DNA of 53,349 nt from the NCBI GenBank assembly GCA_004352715.1, contig SCFE01000098.1:213222-266570 (forward strand), written 5' to 3'. This document shows, piece by piece, positions 11,263-24,187 of the stretch. A model generated the notes under the pieces. The model was not told the DNA's origin, did no database searches, and was given only the letters and a program-made list of their open reading frames with translations. The stretch's first letter is position 1; each line of letters starts with the position of its first letter. Source of the stretch: Hofstenia miamia (lineage: Eukaryota; Xenacoelomorpha; Acoela). The position numbers were made by a program, and so were the translations under genes.

Positions 11263-11800
11263 CCCACAACCCACATCACACATCACATCATATGAAATGC
11301 CTACAAGTCCAAACTACAAGCTCCAACACCACACTACAGGAATAAAAAATTGACAAACAAATCCCTATAACAAAATTTTTGGCAAAGCTGCCATAATAAA
11401 TTTTAATAAAAAAATATTGAGAGAAATTGAGGATTTCATGAATATTTTAATATACATCAAAATATAATAAAATTGCACACATTTATCACTATTTTTCCCA
11501 TAGTCGTATTCAGTAATCCTGTTTTTAAAAATTTGTGATTTGATACTAATATCATAATTTTTAGAAGTTTTAAATCATTTGATTCTAATACAATCAACAG
11601 CATCTTTCTTCGAAGCGTGGATAAAATCAAAACTCAGTTACTAAAAAGTCTTTCTAGAAATAATAGAATTTATAAAAGACACTGTTAGCATTATAAAATT
11701 AAAAAAACAGTTATTTAGAGGAAATTTTTTCATAGTAATGAATGTCAACACACTATGTGGTGTGATGTGGTGTGGTTTAGTGTGGGGTGTGGTATATTGA
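11263..11800. repeat. CA-rich and GT-rich segments in opposite orientation
   Basis: A CCACATCACACATCACATCA tract at 11271-11290 and a GTGGTGTGATGTGGTGTGG tract near 11757 are roughly inverted to each other about 0.5 kb apart. They may be the degenerate ends of one element into which the hAT MITE inserted. Alignment is loose. Confidence 0.3.
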
Positions 11801-13497
11801 TCCCCATCGAAATACTATAAAAAATGCATGAAGTATCAACTTTTTCAATAACCTGAAAATTACTTTGCATCCATTCGAACTCTAAACATTTCTTCAAACT
11901 CAGAACATAATTTAATACAAACACTAAAATTCCACATTTTCTCCTATTCTAATACTGAACCACATTGGATTAATTTAAAAATGCATTGTAGCCATGAAGG
12001 GTTCATTGCCTGGCGGACTTACTATGCTGTAGTAAGACTTCAAAATATTTTGAAGCAATTAGACGAAAATAAGAGCAATTAGTCATCGATAATTTCCCGT
12101 AACTTATTTTTGCGTTACAATAAACTAAAAATATAATAAATTTATTATACATGTCAAATGAGATTATGAATTAGGGTGGAAATTAATGGGACACTAAATT
12201 TAGTATTTGAAATTAATAGTAAAAGCTAAAAATACAGGTAAATATGCTAATATAAAAACGCTTTAATTGAGAAATAAACTGGAATCTAAAAATAAATACA
12301 AGTGAAGAATTTATAGCACATCTTAGCTGTAAATAACCTCCGCTAAGAAAGACTTACAATTCATTTGCATTGATAAAAGGATTAAAGTTTTTAAAAAAAT
12401 TCTTAGAATAACTGTAAATGAATATGATAAAAATAGATTTCCGTTAGTAGATTATTTTCAACTATAAGACGTTTGATAATACAAACGAAATGAGGAACGC
12501 ACATTTTTAACATCTATCATTAAGACAAAACCAGTTCAAAATGTGACATCGATAGTAACTAATGTTTAAAAGGAAACATACTTTTACAAATTTTAAAATA
12601 CCTTACCACTGTGGAGCAGGAAAAATTGAATGTATCAAACGTATTCAATCAAAATCGGAAATCAATGAATAAGAATTTCAAACTCAATTGGAAAATCAGA
12701 TTCCATAGTGAGGAACCGGTGTCACCAGTGTAGAGTTGCTACGTCTTGCATTTAAAAGATAGGACTGAAGTAGAGCAATACTAGATTATTTTTGCCCACT
12801 AAGTTAAGATACGTTTGACTTAAGCATTCCTGCAGTGAAGAGAGGCGCCATTTGTAATAAAATCATACCCAAACACAATCATTCGAACAATTTATTGTAA
12901 TGCCAGTTCCATTTTCCTTATGTATGACTGTGATTAAATATACTATATCAAGACACTAAGAGTTTTACGTTAACCAATAAATAAGAATTCTATGTGCAAT
13001 ATTACTTTATTAAATGCAAAAAGATGAATTAATTGTTATGATCAAGTTGTTAACTAAAAATGAAAGTTTTTTCAATGGAACACATCAAAGCACTAAACAA
13101 ATATACTGACAGTGAGAATTGTTTTAATTCATGAATTGACATCAATGAGGTGAGAATACTTTTCTTTGCTACTTCTGCAGTATTTCTAACAATATGTCAA
13201 TTATCACAAAAACAAATGACGTTTAGCACGATCAGTTGTGGGCTTTTAGCATAAAGATAAAAAATTAGCATAGCTTAGTGAAACTAATTATCTTCAAATT
13301 TACTTACGTATGCCTATATGTAGTGCCAATGTCCCAATTTTATCTTATCTTTGAATTATTCTTTGATGCAAATCATATTCATCAGAAGGGTGTAAGGTAT
13401 TTCATATAATTATATTGACTATAAACATTTATTTTTTGCAAAGACGTGCTTCTGATTTTATTTTTGAAGAGGCACATTAAACGAAATATTTCTTGGT

Positions 13498-13891
13498 ACG
13501 AAATATTTGTGTCGCGCAATGGCGTATGAAAATTGATTTCGCATGCTATCTTAATACATGGCATAAAAATATTTTTAGCAATTGCTCTAAATTGGCCTGC
13601 ATTTTTATGCCGTCACGAAATCTTTCTGCACCGTGAAGTAGTACGCATTGTACTGCTGCCTTTCTTCAAAGGAAATGTTTGTTAGATTTTGGGGCAATTA
13701 GCATTTTATCACACATATATTTTCTTGAGAATGCATATAAAAAGTATTTCTTCTCTAAATTGGTCTGATTTCGTGACAGCATAAAAATGCAGACCAATTT
13801 AGAGAAATCGCTAAAAATATTTTTATGCCATGTATTAAGATAGCATGCGAAATCAATTTTCGTACGCCATCGCGCGACAGAAATATTTCGT
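13498..13891. repeat. Large inverted repeat: about 125-bp arms with 144-bp spacer
   Basis: Arm 13498-13622 is nearly the exact reverse complement of 13767-13891, including the shared blocks GATTTCGCATGCTATCTT, AATACATGGCATAAAAATAT and TCTAAATTGG. A third short inverted copy, TTCTCTAAATTGGTCT, at 13751-13766 pairs with 13791-13806, giving a nested alternative hairpin. It is probably a fold-back or long-TIR DNA transposon remnant. No target duplication was identified. Confidence 0.85.
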
Positions 13892-14279
13892 GTAATGATT
13901 CCTTTTGTTTAATGATCAATCCACGACGAGTGGATATAGCTACCAGTTCTTCTTCTTCTATTAATGTTAAATCAAAACCACTCTATTTTCAATGAACGGG
14001 TTTCTAATCCAATCGTAATGTTCAGCATTAAAGATGGAAAATAAGAACTCATTTTTTCTCCCAACGTTGTTAAATGTTCCACTATTAATGGAAGTGTCTT
14101 ACTCTTCTTAACAATGCATGTTTTCCAGATCTGTAGTTTTTATATCGATTATATTTTAAACTTTTTGTGCATTGTATTGTAATTCCCATCGTTTTTACCT
14201 TATATTAGTGTATATTTTGTCCGCGTGTCGCTATTCTACAAGATCGCCTTCATCTCCATAATACTGAATAACTCCCATA

Positions 14280-14354
14280 CTTTCGGTTTTAAAAATCTGT
14301 GAAGCCCATTGCGCACCTAGGCATTTCCTGGAGCGCACCGTTTGGGAACCACTG
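14280..14354. mobile_element. hAT-like 3' end (Charlie-type terminus)
   Basis: Ends TTTGGGAACCACTG, the reverse complement of the common hAT terminus CAGTGGTTCCCAAA. The expected 8-bp duplication would be CATTAAGC, but no partner end was found upstream, so the copy is truncated or rearranged, perhaps in connection with the adjacent inverted repeat. Confidence 0.5.
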
Positions 14355-14432
14355 CATTAAGCTATCAAAAACTTGTAATTTCAAACAGCTACTTATATAG
14401 TATCTCGGAGTATACTAAACAGCTTCTCCGAG

Positions 14433-14433
<1 letters not shown>

Positions 14434-14463
<30 letters not shown>

Positions 14464-14561
14464 NNNNNNNNNNNNNNNNNNNNNNNNNNNNNNNNNNNNN
14501 NNNNNNNNNNNNNNNNNNNNNNNNNNNNNNNNNNNNNNNNNNNNNNNNNNNNNNNNNNNNN

Positions 14562-14594
<33 letters not shown>
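14434..14594. repeat. (TA)n microsatellite broken by N-gap 14464-14561
   Basis: Alternating TA on both sides of 98 Ns. The open frames of alternating Ile-Tyr across it are not genes. Confidence 0.95.
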
Positions 14595-14598
<4 letters not shown>

Positions 14599-16200
14599 CA
14601 ATATTCAAATAACGCATGGAATGTCTGAGCTTTGGGAAATAGAATCCACAAAAATAATGATTCTACAGTCAAACCATAACAAATTTCTAATCACAGCTAC
14701 CGCGGTAGCTCACAACGCATTCAACTGACTCATTGATATTGAGCGCGTTTATATCGGGACGAAAACACATGCGAATTTAACTTTTTATTTATAATATAGC
14801 AAATATCTCTATGTAGTATACGACAATCTTTGAACATCATATTTTAAGAATGCCGTGAAAATGTACTGAAAAGTATTTTTCAATGCGATTTCTTAAATTA
14901 TGAAATTGAGACATACACGACATGCACACATTTTGAAAAAGCTTTTAAACCTATAATGAAACAATTTCTACAATAAGATGTATCGTTACTGCCGTTCAGA
15001 AAAATCACAAAACAAAAAATAACGAAATGAGATTTTAGTCTTCATAAAGAGACAATTGGGAGAAAATATGCCTAGCATTATATTTGTTCAATGATTACCT
15101 CGTGCTAAAATTGAGAAGTGACTATACATGATCCTGCTTAATGATGTTTCACTCAAAGAACAGTGATTGATAAATAACTTCTAACTCTTTTTTAAATGTC
15201 AAAGATCAGCCTATGATCTTAAAACATTCGAAGTAGGAATTATGAAGAATCAAATACTTCTCACAGGCAACTAATCACCCTACTGTTTTAAAACGTGTTA
15301 AAGACCCAATTTACATCATTGTTATTGTGTTCACAAAAGCCTGTATCTTTCTTCTATAGTTTTTAAAATTATGCTATTAATCTAGAATACATAAAGTAGA
15401 AAGAATACTGAGATTTTAATTCTTAATTGAATACTGAAAATATCTATAAATCACATGAGATACTGAGGATATTTATAAAAATAAAATCAACTATCAAGGA
15501 ATACTTCTACTGGAATGAATAATATTCTAGGTCCGTACACAGCATGATAGGGCACGAAATTCACACAGGAGGAGAAACATTTTGTTCCATACTCATTACC
15601 GCACGAATCAATTTGTACGGCAAGTTTGCTATATTAGTAGATGTGTAGTGATAAACAATAAAATCAAGTTTGTATAAAAACTTAATACAGTTAGTTATTC
15701 AATTTATAACATTTTTAACCATTACTCTGCATTAAGCCTTTTTAGGTATTTCTGCAGGTAATAAATATGTAGCAGTCCCCGTGGATGTATTTTCCTACTA
15801 AGAAAATAGGTTGTGTACTACTTGTAAAAAATTCAAAGGCAACGTCTGAAGTGACATTTTCTGTGTACCATTGATTGTCGTGCATAACAGCTGTGAGATG
15901 AAATATAATATCGATGCAAACCAAATATGAAAAAGTCAATATAATGTAGAATATTGTAAAGTTTACCTTCCTTACACAAACAAACAAATGATTGATAGTG
16001 AGATCAGTTTGGCCCACAATCAAATGCTATGTTCGTGCAAATGCACAAGTTTTGAATGATTGGCTTTACCATTGAGTAATGTGAACAGATTTCTTCGTAA
16101 TATAATATAACAGCGAGGTTATGCATAGCGATTTTATCAACACAGTTTAAGTGAGCAGGTTTTATAAAACCCACCAGGTGTACGCAATAATGTCAACTCT

Positions 16201-16260
16201 TCTACGTCGTAACTTTAAAATATGGGCATCGTCGTTTGGGGTAACTTTGTTACCCCAAAT
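16201..16260. repeat. Hairpin with second copy at 19599-19634 in opposite orientation
   Basis: TTTGGGGTAAC at 16235-16245 pairs with GTTACCCCAAA at 16249-16259 (11-bp stem, 3-nt loop). A related inverted copy, read from the minus strand at 19599-19634, has TACGTCGTTTGGGGTG, then TAACCCCA. The conserved TCTACGTCGT lead indicates a dispersed family. Confidence 0.5.
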
Positions 16261-17232
16261 TATAAATTCCATATTATTTAGTATAAAATAAATTTAAAGA
16301 ATTGTGTTCAATCTACATAAATTCTTTCACTTATAGCATGCGGATTACAACAAAATTTGAAAGCTTGTAGCACTTTTCTGTAGTATTTTGTAAATATTTG
16401 CATGGAAAAACGCATCTTCTCCGTTCTTTTTCAAGTGGAGACCTTGTCTTTTTAAATATCACAGAGTCACTCATCATTGATGCACACAGTCACACATGTA
16501 TTTGATACAGGTATTAATACAATTATTACTACCAGACTTGTCAACAAGCCGAGATTATCTAACGTACCAAGTCGAGCCTGGCCGAGCTCAAAACGAGCAA
16601 TTATTAAGCCAAGCAGATTTTTCTTACTCTTTCATTCAATACACCTTTTTATAACCTTATTTTATAATCTTGTTAAATAATAACAAGAGCGATGTAAAAA
16701 AATTGAGAGCAAAATTAATTATATTAAAGATAAATCATGTGCCTATCTCCGGCACTTGCGACCAGTGCAATAAAGAGTTATCGTTTGTTCATTCCCCTTT
16801 TTTCTTCTATGAAGTTTGTTGTAAATTGTACTCATTGAAATACATTTAAGATATTCAGTTGAAGTCTGAGGTCGGTGTATGAGTTAATGGTACATAGTAG
16901 TTGAATAGTAAATAGTAGTTCAAAGTTTTAAACTGCATAGCAAACAAAAATAATTTGATTTCAATTGAAAAATGTAAGTGAAAACCATAAAAAATCTTGA
17001 AGATCCTTAGGATTCTTAATGATTCTGAAGTTGAAGAAGGTTGAAAGAATGTCAATATGTCAAAAAAACATTGAATTAATAATTGGATTTAAGTTAGAAA
17101 GTGAGATATAATAGTGGTATAACATCACAATGATTTTGAGGTTCTTGAGATACGATCGGGTAGGCTTAGTGAAAGCTGGTCTCAAAAGAAGAAAGGCTGC
17201 AGTTTTTTATTTTAAACATATTACCCCACTAG

Positions 17233-17234
<2 letters not shown>

Positions 17235-17265
<31 letters not shown>

Positions 17266-17574
17266 NNNNNNNNNNNNNNNNNNNNNNNNNNNNNNNNNNN
17301 NNNNNNNNNNNNNNNNNNNNNNNNNNNNNNNNNNNNNNNNNNNNNNNNNNNNNNNNNNNNNNNNNNNNNNNNNNNNNNNNNNNNNNNNNNNNNNNNNNNN
17401 NNNNNNNNNNNNNNNNNNNNNNNNNNNNNNNNNNNNNNNNNNNNNNNNNNNNNNNNNNNNNNNNNNNNNNNNNNNNNNNNNNNNNNNNNNNNNNNNNNNN
17501 NNNNNNNNNNNNNNNNNNNNNNNNNNNNNNNNNNNNNNNNNNNNNNNNNNNNTATATATATATATATATATAAT
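17235..17574. repeat. (TA)n microsatellite broken by N-gap 17266-17552
   Basis: Alternating TA flanks 287 Ns. No gene content. Confidence 0.95.
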
Positions 17575-18464
17575 GCATATATTGAGGATATCTCAAGAAG
17601 CCTTATCCAAATGAAGTTAAAAATTTGAGATCATTTATAACTACTACTATAGAAGAGCACTATTAAAAATTCGAACCTCTCTGTATATATTATTGCATTT
17701 ATTTGAGCTTACATCTCTGACATTTGCTAAAATTCTACGAAAAGTGATAGAAAATATTAGATTTAAAATTTTTTTCTCGGCCTGTATACGGCACACATTA
17801 ACATCATACACATCATTCGAAAGCCCTATTTCTGATGCATCTAACTATAAAAACAGAATATAAATATGTTTCAAACTCAGTGAGCTATTAACGCATAAAT
17901 TCAGTCAGTGCGTTAATTTTTACCCATCTGCATAAAAATTGTTCATCTAATAACTCCGGAACTTCTAGGTATATTGACTTGAAAATTTGTACACAACATT
18001 TTTTTTTCTGATGCAATTCAAGAATAATTTAAAATTAGATTTTTTCGCAATTAAGATTTAGCACAATATTACTTAAATGCAAAAAAAATTGGTCAAAAAC
18101 GGCTAAAAACAGGAAAGTAGGGAAAATGGAAAATTTTGGTGTGAGACTTCCACTCCATGGATTTTGGAAGTTGATAGCTCATTTGAACGAACAAGACTAG
18201 AGGAAGATTTCATCTAAAGGTCAAAAAGCCCAAAATGGGCTGGATTCAAAAAACGGAAAAAACATTGCATTTTTGCTCGAGGTGGCCTACTTTTGCCGGC
18301 TATAGCTCCATAAGTTTTAATCCAATTTTAAAAACTTTTACATGAATAGATCGAGCATCGATAGAACTTTATGATGCATATATTTGCCGCAATTTAAAAA
18401 TTTTTTTGGGGGTCCGTAAACGAAAACCCGAAAATCAGCAAAAAAAAATCTGAGGTAGACCGAT

Positions 18465-18595
18465 TTGGGGGGAGGGGGGGGGGGGNNNNNNNNNNNNNNN
18501 NNNNNNNNNNNNNNNNNNNNNNNNNNNNNNNNNNNNNNNNNNNNNNNNNNNNNNNNNNNNNNNNNNNNNNNNNNNNNGGGGGGGGGGGGGGGGGT
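18465..18595. repeat. Poly-G tract broken by N-gap 18486-18577
   Basis: G runs lie on both sides of 92 Ns. Poly-Gly/poly-Pro open frames here are artefacts of the homopolymer. Confidence 0.9.
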
Positions 18596-21500
18596 AGCTT
18601 GTTTCAATGTGACTGTATTGCGAATAGTAATTTCCACATTTTATGCATCAATCATAGTAACTTCTCACATACATGGTAATTGGTTAATGCAAAACCACAT
18701 TACACAGCATAAGACCAAATAATTTTCATATTGCCTCTTTTCAAACCAGGGTGCATGTTGATATTTGGGTTAGACCGTCGACATAGTTGTCGCCCAGCAA
18801 GATGTCCCAGTATTGACCTAATGCTGCAATTAATACTTCTGTATATCATCCAGGGTGGTTACGGGTCAACTCGTCCAACAGTCAAGTAAAAAATTCGACG
18901 TCTGGGGTTGCTCGGCACTCTTAGACAAATCGGGTGACGAGTCATTCATAATTGTTAGAGAGGAAGAACACTAATACAATTAAGCAGCAATTTAAGAAGT
19001 CAAACCCTTCCATCTCTTAAATTCTTAAAGGTTCTAATTATACTTGTATTTTTTATTGATTTTGTCTTGTTTTCATTGATGCTTATATACTAAAATATTT
19101 TTGCGCGTATTATACAAGTAATCATTCTTTGATTGGTTTGGGGTACGGATCATTGTTAGACAGGTCAGGCCTGGTCACAGGTTAAAAATTGAATGAAAAT
19201 CACTGTGAACATCGAAACATATTTCATGTTTAATATTAAAGTTTAAAATTTCCTAATCCAGGTGAACTACAATCATCAAAATATCTTCATTTCTTGAATC
19301 ATGATTGAAAGAGCTTCATCACCAACTTCCTCAACTGTTTACAAGCAACATTAGAGATTTGAAAGGAGAGTTGCATATATGCAATGTAAGATATAACATG
19401 ATTTGACATAATAAAGTATTCTTAATATTTGTTAGACTAAATAACTTGTTGTGACGAAGTTATCCCATATAACAATAATCATAGAAATGCATTTAATGTT
19501 GTAAGTAAAGCTGCTAAACATTGCTGCTGTTTAGCATTATTAGGCATTTAGGTTGATATAAAAAGTCATGTTTTGTTGATTTAACGAAATTAAGGACTGT
19601 GGGGTTACAGAAACACCCCAAACGACGTAGAACGGTTAAGATTAAAACGAGTTTGTTTCTCTCTATAACGACAATTATAGACGGCTTTGTCACAAAGCCA
19701 CATATAGCCAAAATTGGGAAATGAAATTTCAGTTCTCCTTTAAAACAGGAAAATAACATGAATTTGATTTCATTTATTCAAAAACCGCTAATTAAACCAC
19801 CCGTAAATGTTGCATTAAACTGCTTCATCACAATTATATCCAATTAGCCGGCGCGGGAAGGAAATGAGACACTTAATGAAACATGATTGGTGCAAATAGT
19901 CTACTCCTACAATGTACATAACATAAATCGTGTGTTCGTGTCCATAAACAATTCCTGCCGCTCCAAGCAAAAACCTAACAAGTGAAAACACATTCTTAGA
20001 GAAAGACTTGTTTTCAATTTAATCCAAGAAGCTCTATCATCATTATAAGGCAACAATAATTTAATTAAACTTATATACCCGGTTAGGGGGGGAGTGTTAG
20101 TGTAGAGGGCTTATTTCGGTCATTTGCTAGATTTTTGGCCGAATTTCTCCATGAGGAACTTGGAATTATCATCATTTGAATACGACCATACGATTCTCTC
20201 AGTGCAACCTTAAAGCAGATAATTCATGTTCTGAAGTAGTGCATTTTTCTACTATGATGTCATAACTCGCTAGTTTTGATTTCGCAAAGTATTCCACTGA
20301 ATGCGTTTTCATGTTTAACACGAATACTTCAACATGATTTATCCCTTTTATATCAATCATGTTTTATAGAAAATTGAAATAGAAGACAAAATTGTAATAG
20401 AAAAACTCTTAAGATGAGAGAGAACATTGAAAAGTAATATGATTTTTATCAAAATAACCGTCAATATTTCTATGTTCAATTTCAATTTACTCTGAAAATG
20501 TCCACTAAAACTACATGTATACAAATTACATTTTGTTACTATTGTCTAAGTGTATTAGTGTGTTGTCGTGTATTGATATTTTCATGTATTACGAAATATT
20601 TTATCTTGAAGTTATTTCATATTTTCGTGTAGGTACTTTATGTATTCGTGTATTTTGGCTAATCCATATTTAGAAAGAAAACATATTTATCTTCAGTTTA
20701 TGTCATAGGCAAACTAAAGCCAATCGTAAGAGAAATCAAGTGCAGTGAACAAGCTATTTTTTACCATCTTTCTAAATTTTTCGCTTGATTGGAGACCAAA
20801 TCCTGAAAATATGCGGTCAACGGGTCCCGAACTGGCAGGTATTGAAAAAAATATCAATCAATTTAATTCTTACAAGTATTTCGTGTATCATACAATTCAA
20901 GTAAGTATGTTGTTATCGTATTTTAACGTGTATCGTGCATTGTGAACAACGCACTGATTGATACAGTATATTTTATGGTAAAAAATAGGTATTTTTCCTA
21001 AAGTTGACAATTTGCTGATAAAACTCAGATTTGTTCGGTATTAATGTAAATTTCTTCATTAAATTTGACTATTGCAACTTTTAAATTTAACAATGACCTC
21101 AAGATATCCAAAATCGCACTTCAAATCTTACATTGGACGGACCTATAGTGCAAAATAAGAAGAAAACCAAACAATATTTAGTTAAAAAGATAAGACATAC
21201 TATAATATTTAATAATTTTCAGTAATATGCGAATTTTAAGAAGTGCATTTAATTACTCTATACACCTCAATAAGACTTCTTTGTCTATTCTTAGCTACAA
21301 ATGATGATATTTTTAAAAAACCTAATGGAATATCACAATGCAAATAATTGCTATTGTCATTTTAATTACTAAAATTACATGGAGTAAAAAGGTTACTAGA
21401 AAACCAAACTAGGTCATAGCGAAAAATGAAATTTTTTCAATATAAATATTTGGAGATGATGTCAACTCCTGTTCCTTACTAATTAAGTTATGAAATTATT

Positions 21501-22904
21501 ATATTGAATAAAATGATTGCAATTTAAAAAACATATCACTAACAACTGTAATAATCTCAATTAAAGGAAACCATTAAAAATCTACTTAGTAAAAGAAAAG
21601 TAAATGAGCTGATCTGTAATTAAAAAATAGGAGTGGAGAGAACTTTGAGAAAATCGAAATAACTTACCCCACTAACTACTTGTTAAGCAATTAAGCAGTG
21701 ATTCTTACTTTAACTAAAAAGTAAGCTCTTGAAAACAATTAATTACTAGTAAACGAATTCACTATCAAAGCAATTTAACAATAGATCAAAAATAGCAATT
21801 TAATTGGTAAACAAATATATTTCTAGAAATTAAAAATATTCATTAAGAGGTAAAGTTTATAAATGCTTTCTAATAAAGCTCGGTATCAGCCAATTAAATA
21901 GTTTCCTCTTGTATTAGCGTAAATGACTACCATTGTCATATTTTCAGTATTGATCATTTAATCAGAATTAAATAAATTCTGAAAAGTTAACGAAGAATTT
22001 TCATAAAGACCAAAATAATTCCTAAAATATATATATGGGTGCAAAAGAATACACATTTTTAAGCAAATTTGCAATTTATACAATTGAATCGAAATCGATA
22101 CCAAAAACGGAAATTAGATTATCTCATACTACAAGCAGAGAAAATTTTACAGCGCAAATTGTAAACATCTTAAAGTATTCATTGTATACAGGAAAACTAA
22201 ACTAAATGTGGTATTTGATTGAAATTCTTTGTCTTACTTTCCAATAGATACAGCGTTTTTAGACAGATATAAAATTTTTGTACAATGTTCAACACTTCCT
22301 ATTGTTTGTGACTTATTAATGCCTTTGTGGGTTTAGCAACTAGTTAATATTTGTATAATTGTTAAAAAATAAAGTTATTATAGCGTTTACATACATTTAT
22401 AATGTATTTGGCGTTTGATGGCAAATGTTATTACTAACCATGATAAAGAAAGCTCAAACTGCTTAGAAAAAGAATTGGTCACTTGTGCAGCAGCATTTTA
22501 ACGCAAAATTATTATCATTAACCCTATCACGGCCGGGATATTTTTTCAATTTTAAAATCAATCCTATTCATCACCAAGCAACGAAACTTGGCAGAACTAT
22601 AGCTTAAATATATCTGAATACTAAGAGAGCAAAAAAATTTCGATTATTTTGGTACTTTGACGTCATAATGGGCCCTGACGTCTGCAAATTTCTTGCAATG
22701 AATACATTGACCTGAGGTTCTGAAATGGATTTAGCGATTTGGATAGCAGTAAAAATACTAGCTTTTATAGAAAAATATGCGTATGACTAAAAAAATAATG
22801 AAAGTATTAATTAAATTTTTAGACAATTGTCTTGCTAACAATATTTTAGGAAAATTAAAAAAAGATCAGCGTTAAGTCTTCCTTTAAATTAGAGGCATAA
22901 CAGA

Positions 22905-22964
<60 letters not shown>
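22905..22964. repeat. (TA)n microsatellite with AC interruptions
   Basis: About 60 bp of alternating TA interrupted twice by AC. Confidence 0.95.
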
Positions 22965-23950
22965 TGTGTGAAAATACCTTTATTTTTAGCTTCGAATTGA
23001 TAAATTATGTCATTACCAAATATATTTTCCTGAATTTGGCTTGAAAGTTCATTGGATGATCCTCTTTTATGTTTGCTTGTCAGTTTTTAACTAATCTTCA
23101 GAAAATTCTAGAAAATATACTTTTGCATAATTAAATAGGTCGCAAAAATTGCTTGATTGCTAAAGTGGTTCATATTTCTATTATATAATGATGGATTAAA
23201 AATCAAACGCTAGAATTGTTAGTACACTTATGACGTTTTCATTTGTGAAAGTTTGTGGAAGCAGTATGATAATCAATTTTCTGTTTGGTGGCCATTTTGA
23301 ATTCTCATTTGCATAATTCATCCAAAAAATGTATAATCGAAATGTCTAATCTCTAAACTTCTAACACTTAGTTATTCAGCAGAATTCCCCTTAATACCCT
23401 CTAGCTAACTTAAACTTCAATTTCTTTGAATGAATTTTTACTTTTACAACTATTCAAGTTCCTACATTTTTATGAGACTTCTAACATTTTCAGGTGAAAA
23501 TTCTGAAGATTAAAGTTTCCTCATGCGAAAAGGATGCGGTAGTATTATCAGCTAGTTCAATAACAAACTGTAAAGAAAAAGAATTCACAATCCACTAAGT
23601 AGTATCACTCAATTTATAAAAAACAAATGAGTGTTTGTAGATGGGATGATAAATTTAAATAATTATTCTCCTATTGCAATACTGAAGCCTTAAATTTTCA
23701 TCCTATTTTCACGAACTAGGCAACATATTTGCTATTTGTCAATAAAACAAAAAAGACACGCAAACTACTCGCTTTTCCCTATACTCCCAGTATAAAATAG
23801 ACGTTTCTGCAGTTGGCAGGAACTGCGTATGCAGTAAGATGAAATGTAACGAAACATGTTTTAGAACAACCTGTCCGAGCAGATACTAAAAATGTCACAC
23901 TTAAAATTATTGATCAAAGTAGGTTTATCATATAAAAATTATCAAAAAAA

Positions 23951-24187
23951 TTGGTACTTTTGCGTAACATGATATATTGTTAAGTTTTGGTTTGGCGTAA
24001 GATTAGGGTTACGGTAGAATTTAGCTTAAAGTTAGGGTTATATTTTGGGTTGGGATTTTGGTTATGGTTAGGGGTATGGTTATAGTTAGGTTTGAAGTTA
24101 AGGTTTAGATTATTAATCATTATGTTGATAAATTAGCTTATTTTGGAAAAAATTGAGTGAGGGAGAGGTAACGCAAAAGTAACAAAA
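23951..24187. mobile_element. Inverted-repeat element with internal TTAGGG-like repeats
   Basis: The left arm GGTACTTTTGCGTAAC and the inverted right arm GTTACTTTTGCGTTAC match at 14 of 16 bases. Between them, at about 24000-24112, are degenerate G-rich repeats (TTAGGGTTA, TTAGGGGTA, TTAGGTTTG). It could be a MITE with simple-repeat core, or a telomere-like repeat bounded by chance arms. Confidence 0.45.

Noticed and set aside
14342-14728. Long open frames of alternating Ile and Tyr across N-gaps (also at 17130-17596)
   Set aside because: They are produced by (TA)n repeats and by translating Ns; no real coding sequence.
15742-16023. 93-codon minus-strand ORF with partly protein-like text
   Set aside because: ORFs of this length are expected by chance in 53 kb of six frames; it has no known motif and no linked exon, though its last 50 codons are worth a homology search.
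18338-18722. Open frames with poly-Pro or poly-Gly
   Set aside because: They come from a G homopolymer and an N-gap.
22518-22545. TTAACCCTATCACGGCCGGG looks like a piggyBac left end
   Set aside because: No inverted partner end with TTAA was found nearby, so it cannot be called an element.
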